Assembly: GCA_035772405.1 (NCBI GenBank)
Contig: JAYKKM010000375.1
Span: 3,554,001 to 3,618,000 of the forward strand
Direction of reading: 5' to 3'
Length of the DNA stretch: 64,000 nucleotides
From: Chrysogorgia sp. JL179-B06
Lineage: Eukaryota > Cnidaria > Anthozoa > Scleralcyonacea > Chrysogorgiidae
Made by a program: the position numbers and the translations under genes. The first letter of the stretch is position 1. Every line of letters starts with the position of its first letter. This document shows positions 1 to 11,757 of the stretch, piece after piece. A model generated the notes under the pieces. The model saw only the letters and a program-made list of their open reading frames with translations. It had not been told where the DNA came from and searched no databases.

Positions 1-221
1 AATGGAATCTATTTGCTCTATAAATTAAAAATTGAAGTCATCTGACGTGATTTGACGTGATCTGACGTGAGCTGTGCGTCTGTCCTGTAATAGGCTGACA
101 ACCAATAAGAATGCGCATATAGTAAACAGGTTATTGTATAAATAGAAATGATCTATATAGCTGGAGTGAGAGAGGTAATCCCACATAATTCACTTTTTCT
201 TTGTTGAACCTGTATTTTAAG

Positions 222-338
222 GTGGAAGAGATTCTTTCAAAGAGCCGATATTTAACTGGAAATAAACTGACTGAAGCTGATATCCGCCTCTTTACAACAC
301 TGGTCCGTTTCGACTTAGTATATCACGGTCATTTTAAG
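222..338 (+). CDS. GST exon: helix with the conserved [13 protein letters not shown] motif
   Basis: The exon is 117 nt (39 codons) in phase 0. It follows a 3' site ending ttttaag and precedes the donor gtaatc. It encodes [14 protein letters not shown], the TEADIRLF motif and ends YHGHFK, a join point with the next exon at CNKKR as in the xi-class family. Confidence 0.86.
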
Positions 339-3300
339 GTAATCTTCACCATAATTTGGCGACTTGTACACTAAGAGGGTCATGTGAACTCCATCCTTCC
401 AAAATAGCAGGTGTGGAAAATATAACTCTAGAAAACGGATACACCGTGGTCAGAGCAGCGTGGTGTTTTAAGAAAAAATACGGAGTTTTGTTTTTCAAGA
501 CTTGTATTACCTTAATGAAAATGGCACTGATCTCTAAATAAAGACTGGATCGAGCAACTATTGTTCAGAAAATGAAGCCGGAAGTAGCTCGTGGCGGCCA
601 TCTTGTTGGGACCACGTATCTGTCTCTGACCTTTAAAGATGCTAAAATGAATTAGTTATCCAAGGTTTTCCCGTAATTTAGAGTAAGTAAGACAAACTAT
701 ACGGCTCTGTAACAATAATAATGGGATTAGAGCGCGTGGCGGCCATATGGAGTTCAATGTTTATAATTTTTTAAACTTTTTTATAGTTCAGTGCATGGGC
801 GTATTAGTTCTCGTTATATATTAGCCTGCCCTTTACTTGGTGTTAGTAATGCTTTTTGTCACGAATGCCATCATGACCTGCTCTTTTAATTGCGGGCCGT
901 TGCTTAGTTCTCATTGTATAAACAAATAATTATACTGTTGTTTGAAACCAGTATATATTTTTGCTAATATATCTTCAGAAATATCAATAATTAAAATGGA
1001 ATACCTGTTTTTTAGTTTAACAAGATATAAATGATCTTCTAGTAATAGACCACCGTCAGAGACATGGATGCGCAAATAGAAGGCATTGACAAGCAAATAG
1101 AGTGAATTAACGAGCAAATAGCTAGTGACACGTTCAACCCTCGTAACCAGCCTTGTTAATTGGATTGTAACCGACCCCAAAACAACAAAGGTCCTAACCC
1201 TTTGGCAAACGTTTTCTTGAGAAATAAACCACCCCTAAAGCTATAGAATATCTCAAAGGAAAGTTAAATTATCTATTTACAACATACGTACAGCTTTATC
1301 CCGGTGGCTAACTTAGTTCTCTTTAAAAGCGCGGATAATCGAACATGCCCAAAATATAATTTTCCTAATACGGATACCATTGTAAACAAAAACACGGCTG
1401 TCTTCGACGAACGTTTTCTTGAGAAATAATCAACTCCCAAAGCTACAATATATATTAAAACAAAGATAAATTATCTGTTTACAATATGCGTACAGCTTAT
1501 CCTGCTAGCGAACGTAGTTTTCTTAAAAAGAGCGGATAATCGAACATATCGTAACGTGTTAATAATCCCACATCCAGTGGGCTGGTACGAGTACCATGTA
1601 TTTGTTCGTTAATGCCTTCTATTTGCTCGTCAATGCCTTGTATTTGCTCGTCGGTCACTTCCTTATATGGAATACGTACTAGAAGTACATATGGAGACAT
1701 GACATATCAATAGCGCCCATGCCCCATTGAATTGCGATGACGCTGGTCTATTACCAGAAGCTTATTTGCATCTTGTTAATAAATAACGTCATCATCGGTT
1801 CTATGAGGGTATAAATAGGACTCGTAACTTTCCAACGATCACCCCTGATGAAGACACTGGATTGGAGTGTCGAAACGTTGGGTCATTGACAGTAACTTTT
1901 AAAGTTACGTTTAAAAAACTTTCTAAGCCAGAATAGCGTCAAACTATGTTTGATCTTCAGAAATCAATTAATAATTAAAAAAAAATGTATAATTATGTGC
2001 AATACCAGCTTAACAAACCGCGGTGATCTGTATTTTAGTGCAACAAAAAGAGAATAATTGACTACCCCAATATCTGGGCATTTGCCCGAGACATCTACCA
2101 GACTGATGGAGTGGCATCTACAGTGAATTTTGAACACATCAAAAAGCTGTATCAGGTATGGTTATAGGTAATAGTTTTTATGTGGGTCACTCTCCAAATA
2201 CCTAACAACTTTATATCAACCACTAACAAAGAAATTAATAACAGCACAAACTTCAATGTCCCGAGAACTTTATCAACGCCATAAAAGCGATACAAATACC
2301 AGACGAATCTAAACTTGTGTCTTTTGATATGAAAATCACTGTTTACCAGTATTCCACTTCAACTGACTATACAATGCACACTGCACAGAGACTTCCATTT
2401 AACGATCTGGCGACACATTTCTTTTAACCACTGACGACATTATTGAATTATAGTTATGCACTATAGTCAATTGAAACCCCGACCCCCGGGACAAGCCGGG
2501 GAATTAACGGGAAATGGCCGTGGATTAACGTTGCATTTCTCCTGGGGAACGGGGGAATTAACGAGTTATAAAATCACGAGGCATTGTAGCCAAGACTTTA
2601 ACGCTCGGCCAGCGCAAAAAATGGAAATATTAATTTCGAAGAACGACTTTCTTATATGCGACAAACTATTTCTTGCCACCCTGCCCACAATGGGTTTTTT
2701 TGTTAGCACCCAGAATCTGGGTGCCACGTGACCAGCCGCAGCCAGGGTCTCTTCGCAGCGAGTGTGGGTACGAGGTTGCGTTACCATTACTCATGCGCTA
2801 CATCAAGAAGACGTGGACGATTTCCACAAACGCATTAACGAACAGAACTGTAACATACAATTTACCAAAGAAATTGAGGAGAATGGAGCTCTTCCTTTTC
2901 AGTCTATTGTCGTATTGAGACTGTTTAGTAACACGTGACAAGAACAAACTAAGGACTAGTGTTTACAGAAAACCAACACACACTGATAGACACACTACCA
3001 CATACATTAAATGTACATCAGAAACTATTGCACGTATTTTATGACCTTACAACATACCAGTGGCGTAGCTATAAGGATCATAATTTTGGGGGAGCAACCG
3101 AGAATTTGGGGATGCAGTTAGATTAGAATGATCAAGAATTATATGTGTAGGGTCGTGGCTTTAAACCAATGTAGGGCGGTATGGAGGCATGCCCCCAGAA
3201 AATGTTAAGTTTTCGAAGCCCTGTGAGGGCATTTCCCGTGTTTTCTGAGACGAATTTTCCCAAAAAAATTATCTGGCGGCCGGTTGAAAAACTAATTTGT

Positions 3301-6300
3301 ATATCACTGGAGTCCTTGACCAACCTGTTATTAAAGTCAGGTTAATACTTCATCTTGCAGACCCTAATCTCTTGTTTAGTGGTATGTGTTCGCTATATCC
3401 CTGCATGGATAGTAAATAGACTATTTACTATCCATGATCCCTGCAAGATGAAGTACTAACCGATGTCAAGGAGCCGACGCTGGTCAAAAGGACCGAAGGT
3501 TCTGGGAAGCGTAATCCTGCGCAGTTTAAACTTCATGTGAGTGTGTTACTGTGACGACTGATTCCACTGGTAAGCCTATCAGCATCACGATTAGCAACAG
3601 AAACACATTCCAAATTTCAAAGAAGCAAAAGTTCTTATACTTGAATTTAGCATCAGGTCACATTCAGGTGACTGCGAGGGCCAAATGTGTAGAAGGGGGC
3701 CTATAGGTCCCCTTGGAGGCCAGATTATAGCTGAACACAAACAGCTACTAGAAACGGGACAGAATTACTCGTCAGCCCAATACATATAGCCCATCAACAA
3801 CTTAAAGGGGAACTGTAACCAAAAATATATTCTGACCACTGACCTCTATATATAACTGGACTGCTTGCTCCCTATACCAGTCACTTACAGAAAGTGTCGT
3901 AAAAAGGATGGCGTCAGCTGGAGTCTATTTTTTCATGGTACTAGTGACTATATTGGTCATTGGATTGTTGGCGCAAGTTTGTCCAACGACCAATCAAATT
4001 TGTTTTATACGATAACTATGGCGTCAGCTTCTCCGTTTTTAGACTTTTATCCTCAGGTGAGATATAAAGTGCGAACTTGTTGCTTTTGTTCTTGAAGGTT
4101 GTTTATCTATAGAAACTTTAGATTTACAAAAAAAGAATGCTGAATAGGATATGTGCTTACTATTTTTTAAAAGTAAGCCGGCCGAAGAGCGTTCAAGATT
4201 GGCTGTCAGGCTGAAGCATGATAAACATAACCCCAGTAAACATTAAAACACAAATTATATCAGGAATTTAAAATTTCAAACTCGTTTATTTTGTTCAAAT
4301 GTCATCTGGTAAAAAAAAACGTTGCTTTAGAAACCACCTTAAAAGCATAAAACGAGAAAAATACTGTATATTTGTGCCTAATAATTCGCCAACAGACTAT
4401 TGTAAATACAGGTCAGTGGCCGCTACCATGAAAAAATAGACTCCAGCTGACGCCATCGTTTTTACGACACTTTTTGGCGAGAACAAGCAGTCCAGTTATA
4501 TATAGAGGTCAGTGGTTCTGACGCTATAAAACCACCGCTGTACATCAATCTTGAGCCGTCGAACAAATTCGAGGGTGGCCCCTATTTTTGTGCCACGCCG
4601 CCCCTGGGAACCACTGGCAACATATTAATGCAATGGTCAGCGAGTCCGACATGGACGTTTTTTTTCCAACCGGCCGGGCTACCTTTTAGCCTCAACCATT
4701 CCGCGATTTCCGCCCTTCTGCTTAGTTAAAAAAGAAAACCTACTAGAGTAGGAGTGCGTAAACTAGAGAAATATTAGTACAAGTTTAGTAAAACACTCGG
4801 GTTAACATAATAAGATATTGTGATTATTTTTTTAAAATTACTTCTATGACAGTTTAACAGAACATTAATAGGAAGATGTTGTTTTCCAATTTGTCGGTAA
4901 TATCATACATTCATACTATTCGATTAATATACGATTTCAAATACTTCTACTTTCGAATTCAATTTTTTTGCTCCAATTTTTCTTTCAAATTCAATTATAT
5001 TTTTTGGGTGGCCGAAAGCTATTCCGGCCCCCCATTTATAATATTGGGGGTGCCGCGGCCCCCCCCCCCCCCCCGGCCCCACTACTTCCTACGCCCCTGT
5101 CTCCTTGTTTTCCTTGGATTCCTGCTCTGTATAATCTGAAAGTTACAGTAGGATCTGACTGTATATCTATTTGGGTTTGTTATTAAAACTTGTATCGACG
5201 ATATGCTGCGAATTTGGCTTTATCTATAGCTTTTTTCCCTTGGGTTGGGTGAAAGATTTCTTTACCCATAAATTATCATTATTATTATACTTTAATCTTT
5301 AAACAGGATGCCTAATCACTAATTACAGTGTTTTTCGTTAGGGTCCTAACAAGATTTATGAACAAATAAGAAAATATGATAAAATATAAGATAACAACAG
5401 TTTAAATTAAAACAAACTAAATTAAGAACCAAGACACAATATAAGAGTGCTATATATATAGACTAAACTAAAAATCCATTTTATACAAAGCGTTTTTAAA
5501 TTTATGAGCATCAGTTATTGATCTAATAGATAGATCAATGGTGTTCCAGGCATCAGAGGCATGAGAGACCAATGTCCAATGACCCCATCTGCGGTTAGCA
5601 CGTTGCTTTCTTATATTATTTTTATGCCTAGTATTATACTCATGAACATCCTTGTTAAAAACCATATAAAAGTCATAATCAATATTTCCGTTAATCAGTT
5701 TGTGTAAGAAAATACAGCAACGTTGTTTTCTTCTAGTGATTAAAGGTTTCCAATATAGACACTTAAGTGCATCGGTAGCTGAAGAGCTATATGGTCTGTC
5801 TAAGATTTCTTTAGCTGCCTTGTTTTGTAAGGTCTGCAAAGACTGCATAAGAATAGTATTTCCTCTGTCTCCCCATATTATATCACAGTAATCAAAAAGC
5901 GGTAATATAAAAGTATTAAAAAAAAGCTTCCTCGCATAAAAAGGAAGATAGCATTTAACTCTCCGGAAGAGGCAAAGTTTCTTCATCACCTTCCTATATG
6001 TTAGATGTATATGGTCATCCCATGTTAGAGTACTATTTAGGGTTACCCCTAAATACTTAAAGGGACACTCCGGCCCAAATACAAATGCAGTTCATATGAA
6101 AGATCTTACTGACTTTAGTTTATTTCCAAAGTTTCAGCATTCCTATCAATTTAGTTGAGAAGATATTGCTAGTTGAAGTTGAAAATTTGTGGATTTTGAC
6201 GCCATATTGGTTTTGAAAATATGACGTCATTGAGTGATTCTTTATCGTCAGTGGAGTTGTTTTGATGGCGATCACATAGTGATAGTTATTGTGAATGGTC

Positions 6301-7232
6301 TTTGGACGAAAATTAGTAGAAATAAACTATTTAGTTCATCATGCAGGAAAGTAGAGGAGCTTCTTAGGCATAATACGAGATCACGTCACTCAGTGACGTC
6401 ATATTTGAGAAACAAAATGGCGTCGAAATTGGACAAACTCTCCAACTTCAACTAGCCACATCTTCTTAACTAAATTGATAGGAATGCTGAAACTTTGGAA
6501 ATAATCTAAAGTCAGTAAGATCTTTCATATGAACTACATTTGTATTTGGGCCGGAGTGTCCCTTTAAAAGTATCCACTTTATCAATCTCCATTCCTTTTT
6601 ATTCCTTAAATTAATACAATTTGTTGATCTTAATTTACTGGGACTACCAATCGGTATAAATTTAGACTTGGTAGTATTTAATGATAGGTGGTTTTGTTTC
6701 AGCCAGGAAGAAATATTCGCAAGATCTTTATTGATGACTTCCTGTAGATCAAATACATTTGTTGAAGAATAGCTCAGGGCGGTGTCATCTGCATAAAGTG
6801 TGACATCAACATGTTCCAAACTTTTTGGGAGGTCATTTATAAATAGTTGAGACGGTTAAATTTCCGCCCTTAATTTGGTTGGGTAAAATTATTTTCTAGT
6901 ACCAAATTTATTTCTCTTCGGCTCTAACCCCCACCATAAATGATGACCGGTCCCTTATAGATCTAAATATAGTGCAGTTTTTTGCGGAGCGTCTCGAGCG
7001 AAAGAGCTTTACGTTTCACTTGATGAAGGGCCTTTTCGGCAGTCACCAATGGTCACCAATAATTTGTATTTTCTCTGTATTTGTAATTATGTTATATTTG
7101 ATGATTTATTGATTTTAGTCTGTTTATTTTTAGGAAAGTCAACGAAAGATCAACCCTCTTGGAATAGTTTCTATTGGACCTGATCTTGATTTCTTAATGC
7201 CTCACAACAGAGACGTTCTGCAACAAAAGTGA
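222..7232 (+). CDS. Xi-class glutathione S-transferase / glutathionyl-hydroquinone reductase, last three exons
   Basis: Three exons, 222-338, 2039-2155 and 7134-7232, are each bounded by AG/GT sites. All junctions are phase 0, and the exons join into 110 C-terminal residues ending in TGA. The first exon carries [13 protein letters not shown] followed by YHGHFK. The second begins [11 protein letters not shown] and contains the RDIYQT segment. The third has KINPLGIV and the GPD motif. From memory this order is characteristic of the all-helical C-terminal domain of the ECM4/YqjG family, which reduces glutathionyl-hydroquinones using glutathione and is probably cytosolic. The catalytic Cys and thioredoxin-fold half must lie upstream of the window. 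The introns (1.7 and 5.0 kb) contain Penelope, LINE and inverted-repeat elements. I see no frame break, so the gene may be functional. The family call is strong; substrate and activity are inferred. Confidence 0.86.
529..760. repeat. Interspersed repeat family A, copy 1
   Basis: Begins ctctaaataaagactggatc and includes aatgaagccggaa and a 'gtggcggccat' block. The same family recurs at 11115-11380, and as a full palindrome at 37567-38000, which shows that this copy is one arm of an inverted-repeat element. It lies in the first visible GST intron. Confidence 0.7.
1700..1960 (+). mobile_element. Penelope-like pseudo-LTR fragment (family P1)
   Basis: This segment holds a TATA-like box (gagggtataaata) near 1806-1816, about 30 bases before a hammerhead-like motif at 1841. 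The layout matches the 464-bp pseudo-LTR units elsewhere in the window. A second copy of the sequence is found, rearranged, at 30650-30966. No ORF is present in this part. Confidence 0.6.
1841..1883 (+). ncRNA. Hammerhead ribozyme motif, Penelope dimer type
   Basis: Stem I ACCC pairs with GGGU. The core CUGAUGA is followed by one extra A. Stem II GACACU pairs perfectly with AGUGUC. Then come GAA, a self-complementary ACGU that could form stem III between two molecules, and a cleavage site after GUU (1879). The layout agrees with hammerheads known from Penelope-like elements; activity is not shown. Confidence 0.62.
2039..2155 (+). CDS. GST exon: [11 protein letters not shown] segment
   Basis: The exon is 117 nt, phase 0 at both ends, with acceptor tgtattttag and donor gtatgg. 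It encodes [11 protein letters not shown], the RDIYQTDGV helix and [10 protein letters not shown]. It lies just downstream of a Penelope-like pseudo-LTR in the preceding intron. Confidence 0.86.
2240..3060 (+). pseudogene. Penelope-like reverse transcriptase remnant
   Basis: A reading at 2255-2430 gives KLVSFDMK, the palm motif A of Penelope-type reverse transcriptases, then a [13 protein letters not shown] stretch around 2430-2455. A second block at 2790-3040 reads [16 protein letters not shown], then [10 protein letters not shown] and [10 protein letters not shown], typical of the downstream Penelope RT region. Frameshifts and stops break it. About 320 bases of unrelated GC-richer sequence separate the two blocks, probably a later insertion. 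It lies in the second GST intron on the same strand as the gene and is not expected to be functional. Confidence 0.68.
3341..3462. repeat. Nested palindrome
   Basis: Inner arms CATGGATAGTAAATAG and its exact complement (3404-3436) flank a single base. Outer arms at 3341-3360 and 3443-3462 pair with one mismatch. The core CATGGATAGTA resembles the ends of the inverted-repeat element at 23793-24347, so this may be a collapsed relative. Confidence 0.6.
3806..4522. mobile_element. TTAA-type inverted-repeat element, right end truncated
   Basis: The left end is TTAA followed by AGGGGAACTGTAACC. About 100 bases (ctctatatataactggactg and more) are repeated in reverse complement near 4430-4522. The right copy stops at gtggttctgac without the last 30 bases, so it is truncated. 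No coding potential is seen. Confidence 0.62.
5468..6845 (-). pseudogene. LINE (CR1/L2-like) reverse transcriptase fragment, split by an insertion
   Basis: Reading 6845 to 5468 on the minus strand gives FINDLP, then YADDTALSY (RT motif C) at about 6795, [15 protein letters not shown], and after the insertion [25 protein letters not shown] and the thumb/C-terminal region ending at 5468. The 5' part (endonuclease and motifs A-B) is missing. The element is interrupted at 6061-6563 by a TTAA element. Removing that insert plus one TTAA joins the two reading frames exactly, so the RT fragment was continuous when the insert landed. It lies antisense in the second GST intron. Confidence 0.83.
6061..6563. 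mobile_element. TTAA-flanked MITE with about 150-bp terminal inverted repeats
   Basis: Ends are AGGGACACTCCGGCCCAAAT and its complement, directly flanked by TTAA at 6057-6060 and 6564-6567. Homology between the arms extends about 150 bases inward. It interrupts the antisense LINE and its removal restores that frame, giving a clear target-site duplication. It encodes nothing recognisable. Confidence 0.86.
7134..7232 (+). CDS. GST terminal exon
   Basis: The exon is 99 nt including the TGA stop. The acceptor follows a T-rich tract ending tttttag. It encodes [12 protein letters not shown], then a GPD motif, matching the expected C-terminus of xi-class GSTs. It is too short to stand out as an ORF and was found by reading for the family's C-terminal motif. 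Confidence 0.83.
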   Translation, partial: ESQRKINPLGIVSIGPDLDFLMPHNRDVLQQK

Positions 7233-7537
7233 CCACTACTTAATCAAAATAAATCGAAAACCGTGTAAGGTTGGTCAACAAAAGTTGGTCAAACTAAAGT
7301 TGGTCAAACTGTGTAAGGTTGGTCAACGAATACTTAGATATGGTTTTGTTCTTTAAAATAACACATGGTTTAGTTAATTTAAATTCTTCCATCTGACCAC
7401 TTGTTAGGGTTACCAGACCAACTCGATCATCAAGTGTAACGTTAATGTTGTAAAATATGTAATTCCTAAATGTAAAACAACAACATACACCAGAAATCCT
7501 ACTTTATAAGATCAACCCGGATAAGCATTAAGTTCAT

Positions 7538-8061
7538 CTGCTAAAGTGTTCCATATAAACCCAAAATGGGTTTTTGGTGATTCGGATAGAGCATAAAAAG
7601 TTAGTTAATAAGTTCTGGATCAGTTTTTGCGTTAAACTTTTAGTTTCGGAGATATAACGGCTCAAACATGCAAATTGTGCCATTTTTTTGAAAAAAGTAG
7701 CGCCACCAAAATAACACACAGGTACCTGGATCCGAGGAACCCATCTTCAACAACAACTAGGCTTTTGTATAGGAGAAGACAGCTATCTTAAGAGTTTTTA
7801 ATGAAAAATGCCCAAACGATGTGTCTTTACGATGTTACCTTGTCTACTCGAATTGTAATATATTTTTATAAGTACTGAAACATAACACGTTCCTCGGATC
7901 CAGTCTCCCGGCCTGCGCTACTTTTTTTCACAAATTGTGACTTTGAGCCCTTATATCTCCGAAACTAAAAGTTTAATGCAAAAACTAATCTAGAACTTAT
8001 TTACTAACTTTTTATGCTCTATCCGAAGCACCAAAAACCCATTTTGGGTTTATAAGCACTT
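7538..8061. mobile_element. Long inverted-repeat element (no coding)
   Basis: The segment around 7548-7750 (tataaacccaaaatgggttt, later cctggatccgaggaac) recurs in reverse complement at 7890-8058. The arms are about 200 bases with scattered mismatches around an AT-rich centre. It begins roughly 300 bases after the GST stop codon. Confidence 0.65.
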
Positions 8062-8439
8062 TAACTTGACTTGCTCAAAATACTATTTCACATCTTTGAA
8101 AAAACAATTGGTTAAAACAACCAATTCCTTCGGTTGTCCCAGACTCGTCAATTGACCATTTTTTTATGGGTTGAAACAGCCAAACTAATTGAGTCTGAGA
8201 CAACCTATCAAATTGGTTGTTTCAACCAATCAGTTTTTACAGTGTAGTCAGCGTTTCAAATCATTTTATTATTTTTAATTTTTGGACCCGCAGTAATTGG
8301 CATTTTGCTGTTGCGGTTATCCTGCCATAATATCTATACTCCGTAATATATCATGTTATAATGGCGAATCTAATAAAAAAACCAAAAAAAAACCCAGTCT
8401 ACACCTAGTTCAGTGCATCTTTGAGATGTATCATTGAGA

Positions 8440-10932
8440 TGTAATCATCTTTTGAGACACTAGTAGGCAGACTTGATGCGGAAAGTGTTGAATATTATTT
8501 AATGGGTGACCTGAACTGCAATTTAGGGTCAACCGTATTAGATCGTAATTCAACTTTGTTGACTGGTATTACCGATCTTTATAGCTTAAATCAATTAATA
8601 AGCGAACCAACTCGTGTGACCAAGTCATCTTCAACTTTAATTGACTTGATATTTACTAACACTCCTGACAAAATTGTTTGCTCCGGTGTCTCTCATATCG
8701 GTATTAGTGATCATAGCCTAACTTATGCTTTTCGTAAACTTTCAACTGGTTTATTCACTAAAGGTCACTCTACAGTAACCTATAGGAAATTTAAGAATTT
8801 TGATTCAGCCAGTTTTAGAAATGATATCTGTTTACAGAATTGGGATGATATAAAGGCGTACGAAAATCCAAATGATATGTGGCATGTTTGGAAGAACACA
8901 TTTCACAGTGTTGTTGAAAGACATGCCCCCCTGTGTACAAAGCGTGTTAGGGCTTCTAAATCGCCTTGGATCACGCCTCAATTAAAACAACGTATGCACG
9001 AAAGGGATACTCTCAAGATAAAAGCGACTCGCTCTAATGATCCAAACGATTGGTTCGCCTTTAAGAGAACCCGCAATTCTGTAAACACTGAAATCAAACA
9101 TACCAAAGAAATATATTATATGAATGCTCTTCACGAAAATAAGAGCAATTCGAAGAAGACTTGGAATATTGTTAATGAACTTACTTCAAGAAAAGTAAAC
9201 AGCTCACACATAAAAGAAATCAAATTGAACGGCTCTTCAATTAGTGGCTATCATGAATTATCTGAGGCGTTTAATGATCATTTCGCCAGTGTTGGGCCTA
9301 AGCTGGCTGACAAAATACCTTGCAATGAAAACAGCCGTTCACATTTGGATTATCTTACATGTCACGAAACTAGAGCTAGTTTTCAACTGAAGGCAACAAG
9401 TTCGTCCACAGTCTTTTCTCTTTTATCTAAGCTAAGTAAATCTAAAGCAACTGGCTTAGATAAGATATCTGCCAGGCTTCTTCGTGAATGTCCTGACTTG
9501 ATTGCAGAATCCCTTTGTTTAATTTTTAACCGCTCCATTAACACGGGTATTTTTCCCGATGAATGGAAGTGTTCAAAAGTTATACCATTATTTAAACAAG
9601 GGGAACGTAAGGATCTCGATAATTATCGGCCCATCTCAATTATTCCGGTCGTGGCGAAAATTTTTGAGAGGATAGTTTACGACCAAGTCCATGTTTTCTT
9701 ATCGATAATAAACTACTTTCCAATTGTCAATCAGGGTTCCGAAGTCTTCACTCCACAGTCACTGCTCTTCTTGAGGCCACTAATGACTGGGCATATAATA
9801 TTGATCGTGGCAATGTTAACGCTGTAGTCTTCTTAGACCTCAAGAAAGCGTTTGACACCGTGGATCATGGAATTCTGTTATCAAAATTAAATGTATATGG
9901 TATTGGAGGTGTTGTGAGCAATTGGTTTAAGTCTTACTTAAGTGACCGGAAACAAAAATGCTATGTGAATGGTTTTCTCTCACAGAAGCGTTCATTGTCC
10001 TGTGGTATCCCACAGGGAACTATTTTAGGGCCACTATTATTTTTAATTTATATAAATGACTTACCCAATTGTCTCGCACACTCCCAGCCACGTATGTATG
10101 CAGACGACACTCATTTAACATTCGCAACAAATAATGTTCATGATATTAATCTGAACCTCAATCAAGACCTGGCAAACGTTAATGAATGGCTTATCGCAAA
10201 CAAGCTTACTCTAAACCAATCAAAGACAGAATTCATGTTCATCGGGTCTAGGCAAAGAATATGTACGTTTCACTCATCACTATCTCTAGAAATTGATGGG
10301 ATCCCAATTAATCAGGTTTCCCATACAAAGTCTCTTGGTGTACATATTGATGAGAATCTATCTTGGAACGTACATATTAATAAGCTATCTAAAAAGATTG
10401 CTTCAGGCATTGGATCTCTAAAACGTATAAGATCTTTTGTCCCTGATACGACGCTACAGCTTATTTTCAATTCGTTAGTTCAACCGCATTTTGATTACTG
10501 TTGCGTTGTTTGGGATAATTGCAACAAAACCCTCGCTGATAAACTTCAAAAATTACAAAATCGTGCAGCCAGGGTGTTAACATTTTCTAGTTATGACACT
10601 AATGGTGATTTTCCTCCTTGAGAAACTTGGCTGGAGGAAACTTGACTCCCAGCGGCAAGTTTCAAAAAGCTGTTATGGTCTACAAATCACTTAATGGGCT
10701 CGCTCCTAATTATTTGCGTCCCATGTTCACAAGACCGTAGCAGTGTAACGAATTATTCATTGAGAGACAACCGAGGGCAAACTAGCTATTCCTAAGCCTA
10801 CGTACTAACTACTTAAAAAATAGCTTTAGTTATAGTGGTACGGTGCTATGGAATAGCCTTCCTATCGAGTTGCGGAAGGCAGACACTCTGGGTGAATTTA
10901 AATCCGGCTGCAGTAGCTTCTTAACCTCTTAA
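8440..10932 (+). pseudogene. LINE ORF2: endonuclease C-terminus plus reverse transcriptase, frameshifted
   Basis: Frame one (to 9827) contains YYLMGDLNCN and the SDH of the endonuclease near 8707, then the RT N-terminal region with NYRPISIIPVVAKIFER near 9625. A frameshift near 9735 moves to a second frame with VVFLDLKKAFDTVDH (motif A), GIPQGTILGPLLFLIYINDL (motif B), MYADDTHLTF (motif C) and SLGVHIDENLSW. Another shift near 10621 leads to a C-terminal region with MVYKSLNGLAPNYL and LWNSLPIELRKADTL, ending at 10932. At least two frameshifts plus an in-frame stop near 10738 mean it is dead, although long open stretches suggest it is not very old. The clade assignment is from motif style only. 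Confidence 0.84.
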
Positions 10933-11114
10933 CCTTTTTATCGCACGGCACTCATGGAAAGCAGGTATTTTTAGCTTAGTATTATTAGGAATATTAGAAT
11001 TGTAATGTTGTAATTTGAAATTTGTGAATGTATGTATTAGAACAATAATTTTGTAATTTAGGTAGTGCATGCAAAATCCTGATGAGTTTTTTACCGTGGT
11101 TAAATAAATTAGTA
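8440..11114 (+). mobile_element. CR1/L2-like LINE, 5'-truncated
   Basis: Coding homology starts near 8440 inside the apurinic endonuclease domain, and the RT follows. The 3' UTR ends with an AATAAA-like stretch (taaataaattag) at about 11100, where repeat family A begins. The missing 5' end is typical of target-primed reverse transcription. It lies between the two host genes. Confidence 0.83.
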
Positions 11115-11380
11115 ATAATCTCTAAATAAAGACTGGATCGAGCAACTATTGTTCAGGAAATCATGAAGCCGGAAGCAGCTCGTGACGGCCATCTTGTTGG
11201 GACCACGTTATATAGTTTTACAATAGGCGACAGAGACTATCTGTCTCTGATCTTTTAAGATGGTAAAATGAATCAGTTGTCCAAGGTTTTCCAATAATAT
11301 AGTACATAAACTGTACGGCTCCATAATAGTAACTATGAATTAAGCCGGAATTAGCGCGTGGCGGCCATATTGGAGTGACC
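11115..11380. repeat. Interspersed repeat family A, copy 2
   Basis: Starts ctctaaataaagactggatc, directly after the LINE tail. It shares tgaagccggaa, 'ggccatcttgttggga' and the 'ttgtccaaggttttcc' block with the copies at 529 and 37567. It is a half-element without the mirrored arm. Confidence 0.7.
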
Positions 11381-11399
11381 ATCGTGGTGAAATATTTCC

Positions 11400-11757
11400 T
11401 AATCCTAATCCTAATGTGTTAATATACACACCGCTGTAGTGAATGTGGGAGCGCTTTTTTTTTTTCTAATCCTAAACCTAATCCTAATAATCCTAATCCT
11501 AATAATCCTGAACCTAATCCTAAACCTAATCCTAAACTTAATCCTAAACCTCATCCTAAACTTAATCCTAAACCTAATCCTAAACTTAATCCTAAACCTA
11601 ATCCTAAACTTAATCCTAAACCTAATCCTAAACTTAATCCTAAACTTAATCCTAAACCTAATCCTAAACCTAATCCTAAACTTAATCCTAAACTTAATCC
11701 TAAAACTAATCCTAAACTTAATCCAAACCTAATCCTAAACCTCATCCTAAACTTAAT
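11400..11757. repeat. Telomere-like degenerate repeat (CCTAAT/CCTAAA, CCTAAACTTAAT)
   Basis: Tandem 12-base units such as cctaatcctaaa and cttaatcctaaa run for about 350 bases and abut the 12-bp satellite at about 11757. On the other strand they read TTTAGGATTAGG, a variant of the metazoan TTAGGG telomere repeat. Confidence 0.88.

Noticed and set aside
2456..2731. 91-aa ORF
   Set aside because: It lies in an insertion between two Penelope RT blocks, has no recognisable features and overlaps an equal ORF on the other strand.
3440..3540. Short coding-like stretch ([19 protein letters not shown])
   Set aside because: It reads open for about 30 codons after an AG, but I recognise no family, and splice partners in frame with the GST exons are not needed.
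11439..11732. 97-aa hydrophobic ORF (LILNLILN repeats)
   Set aside because: A frame through the telomere-like tandem repeat, not a membrane protein.
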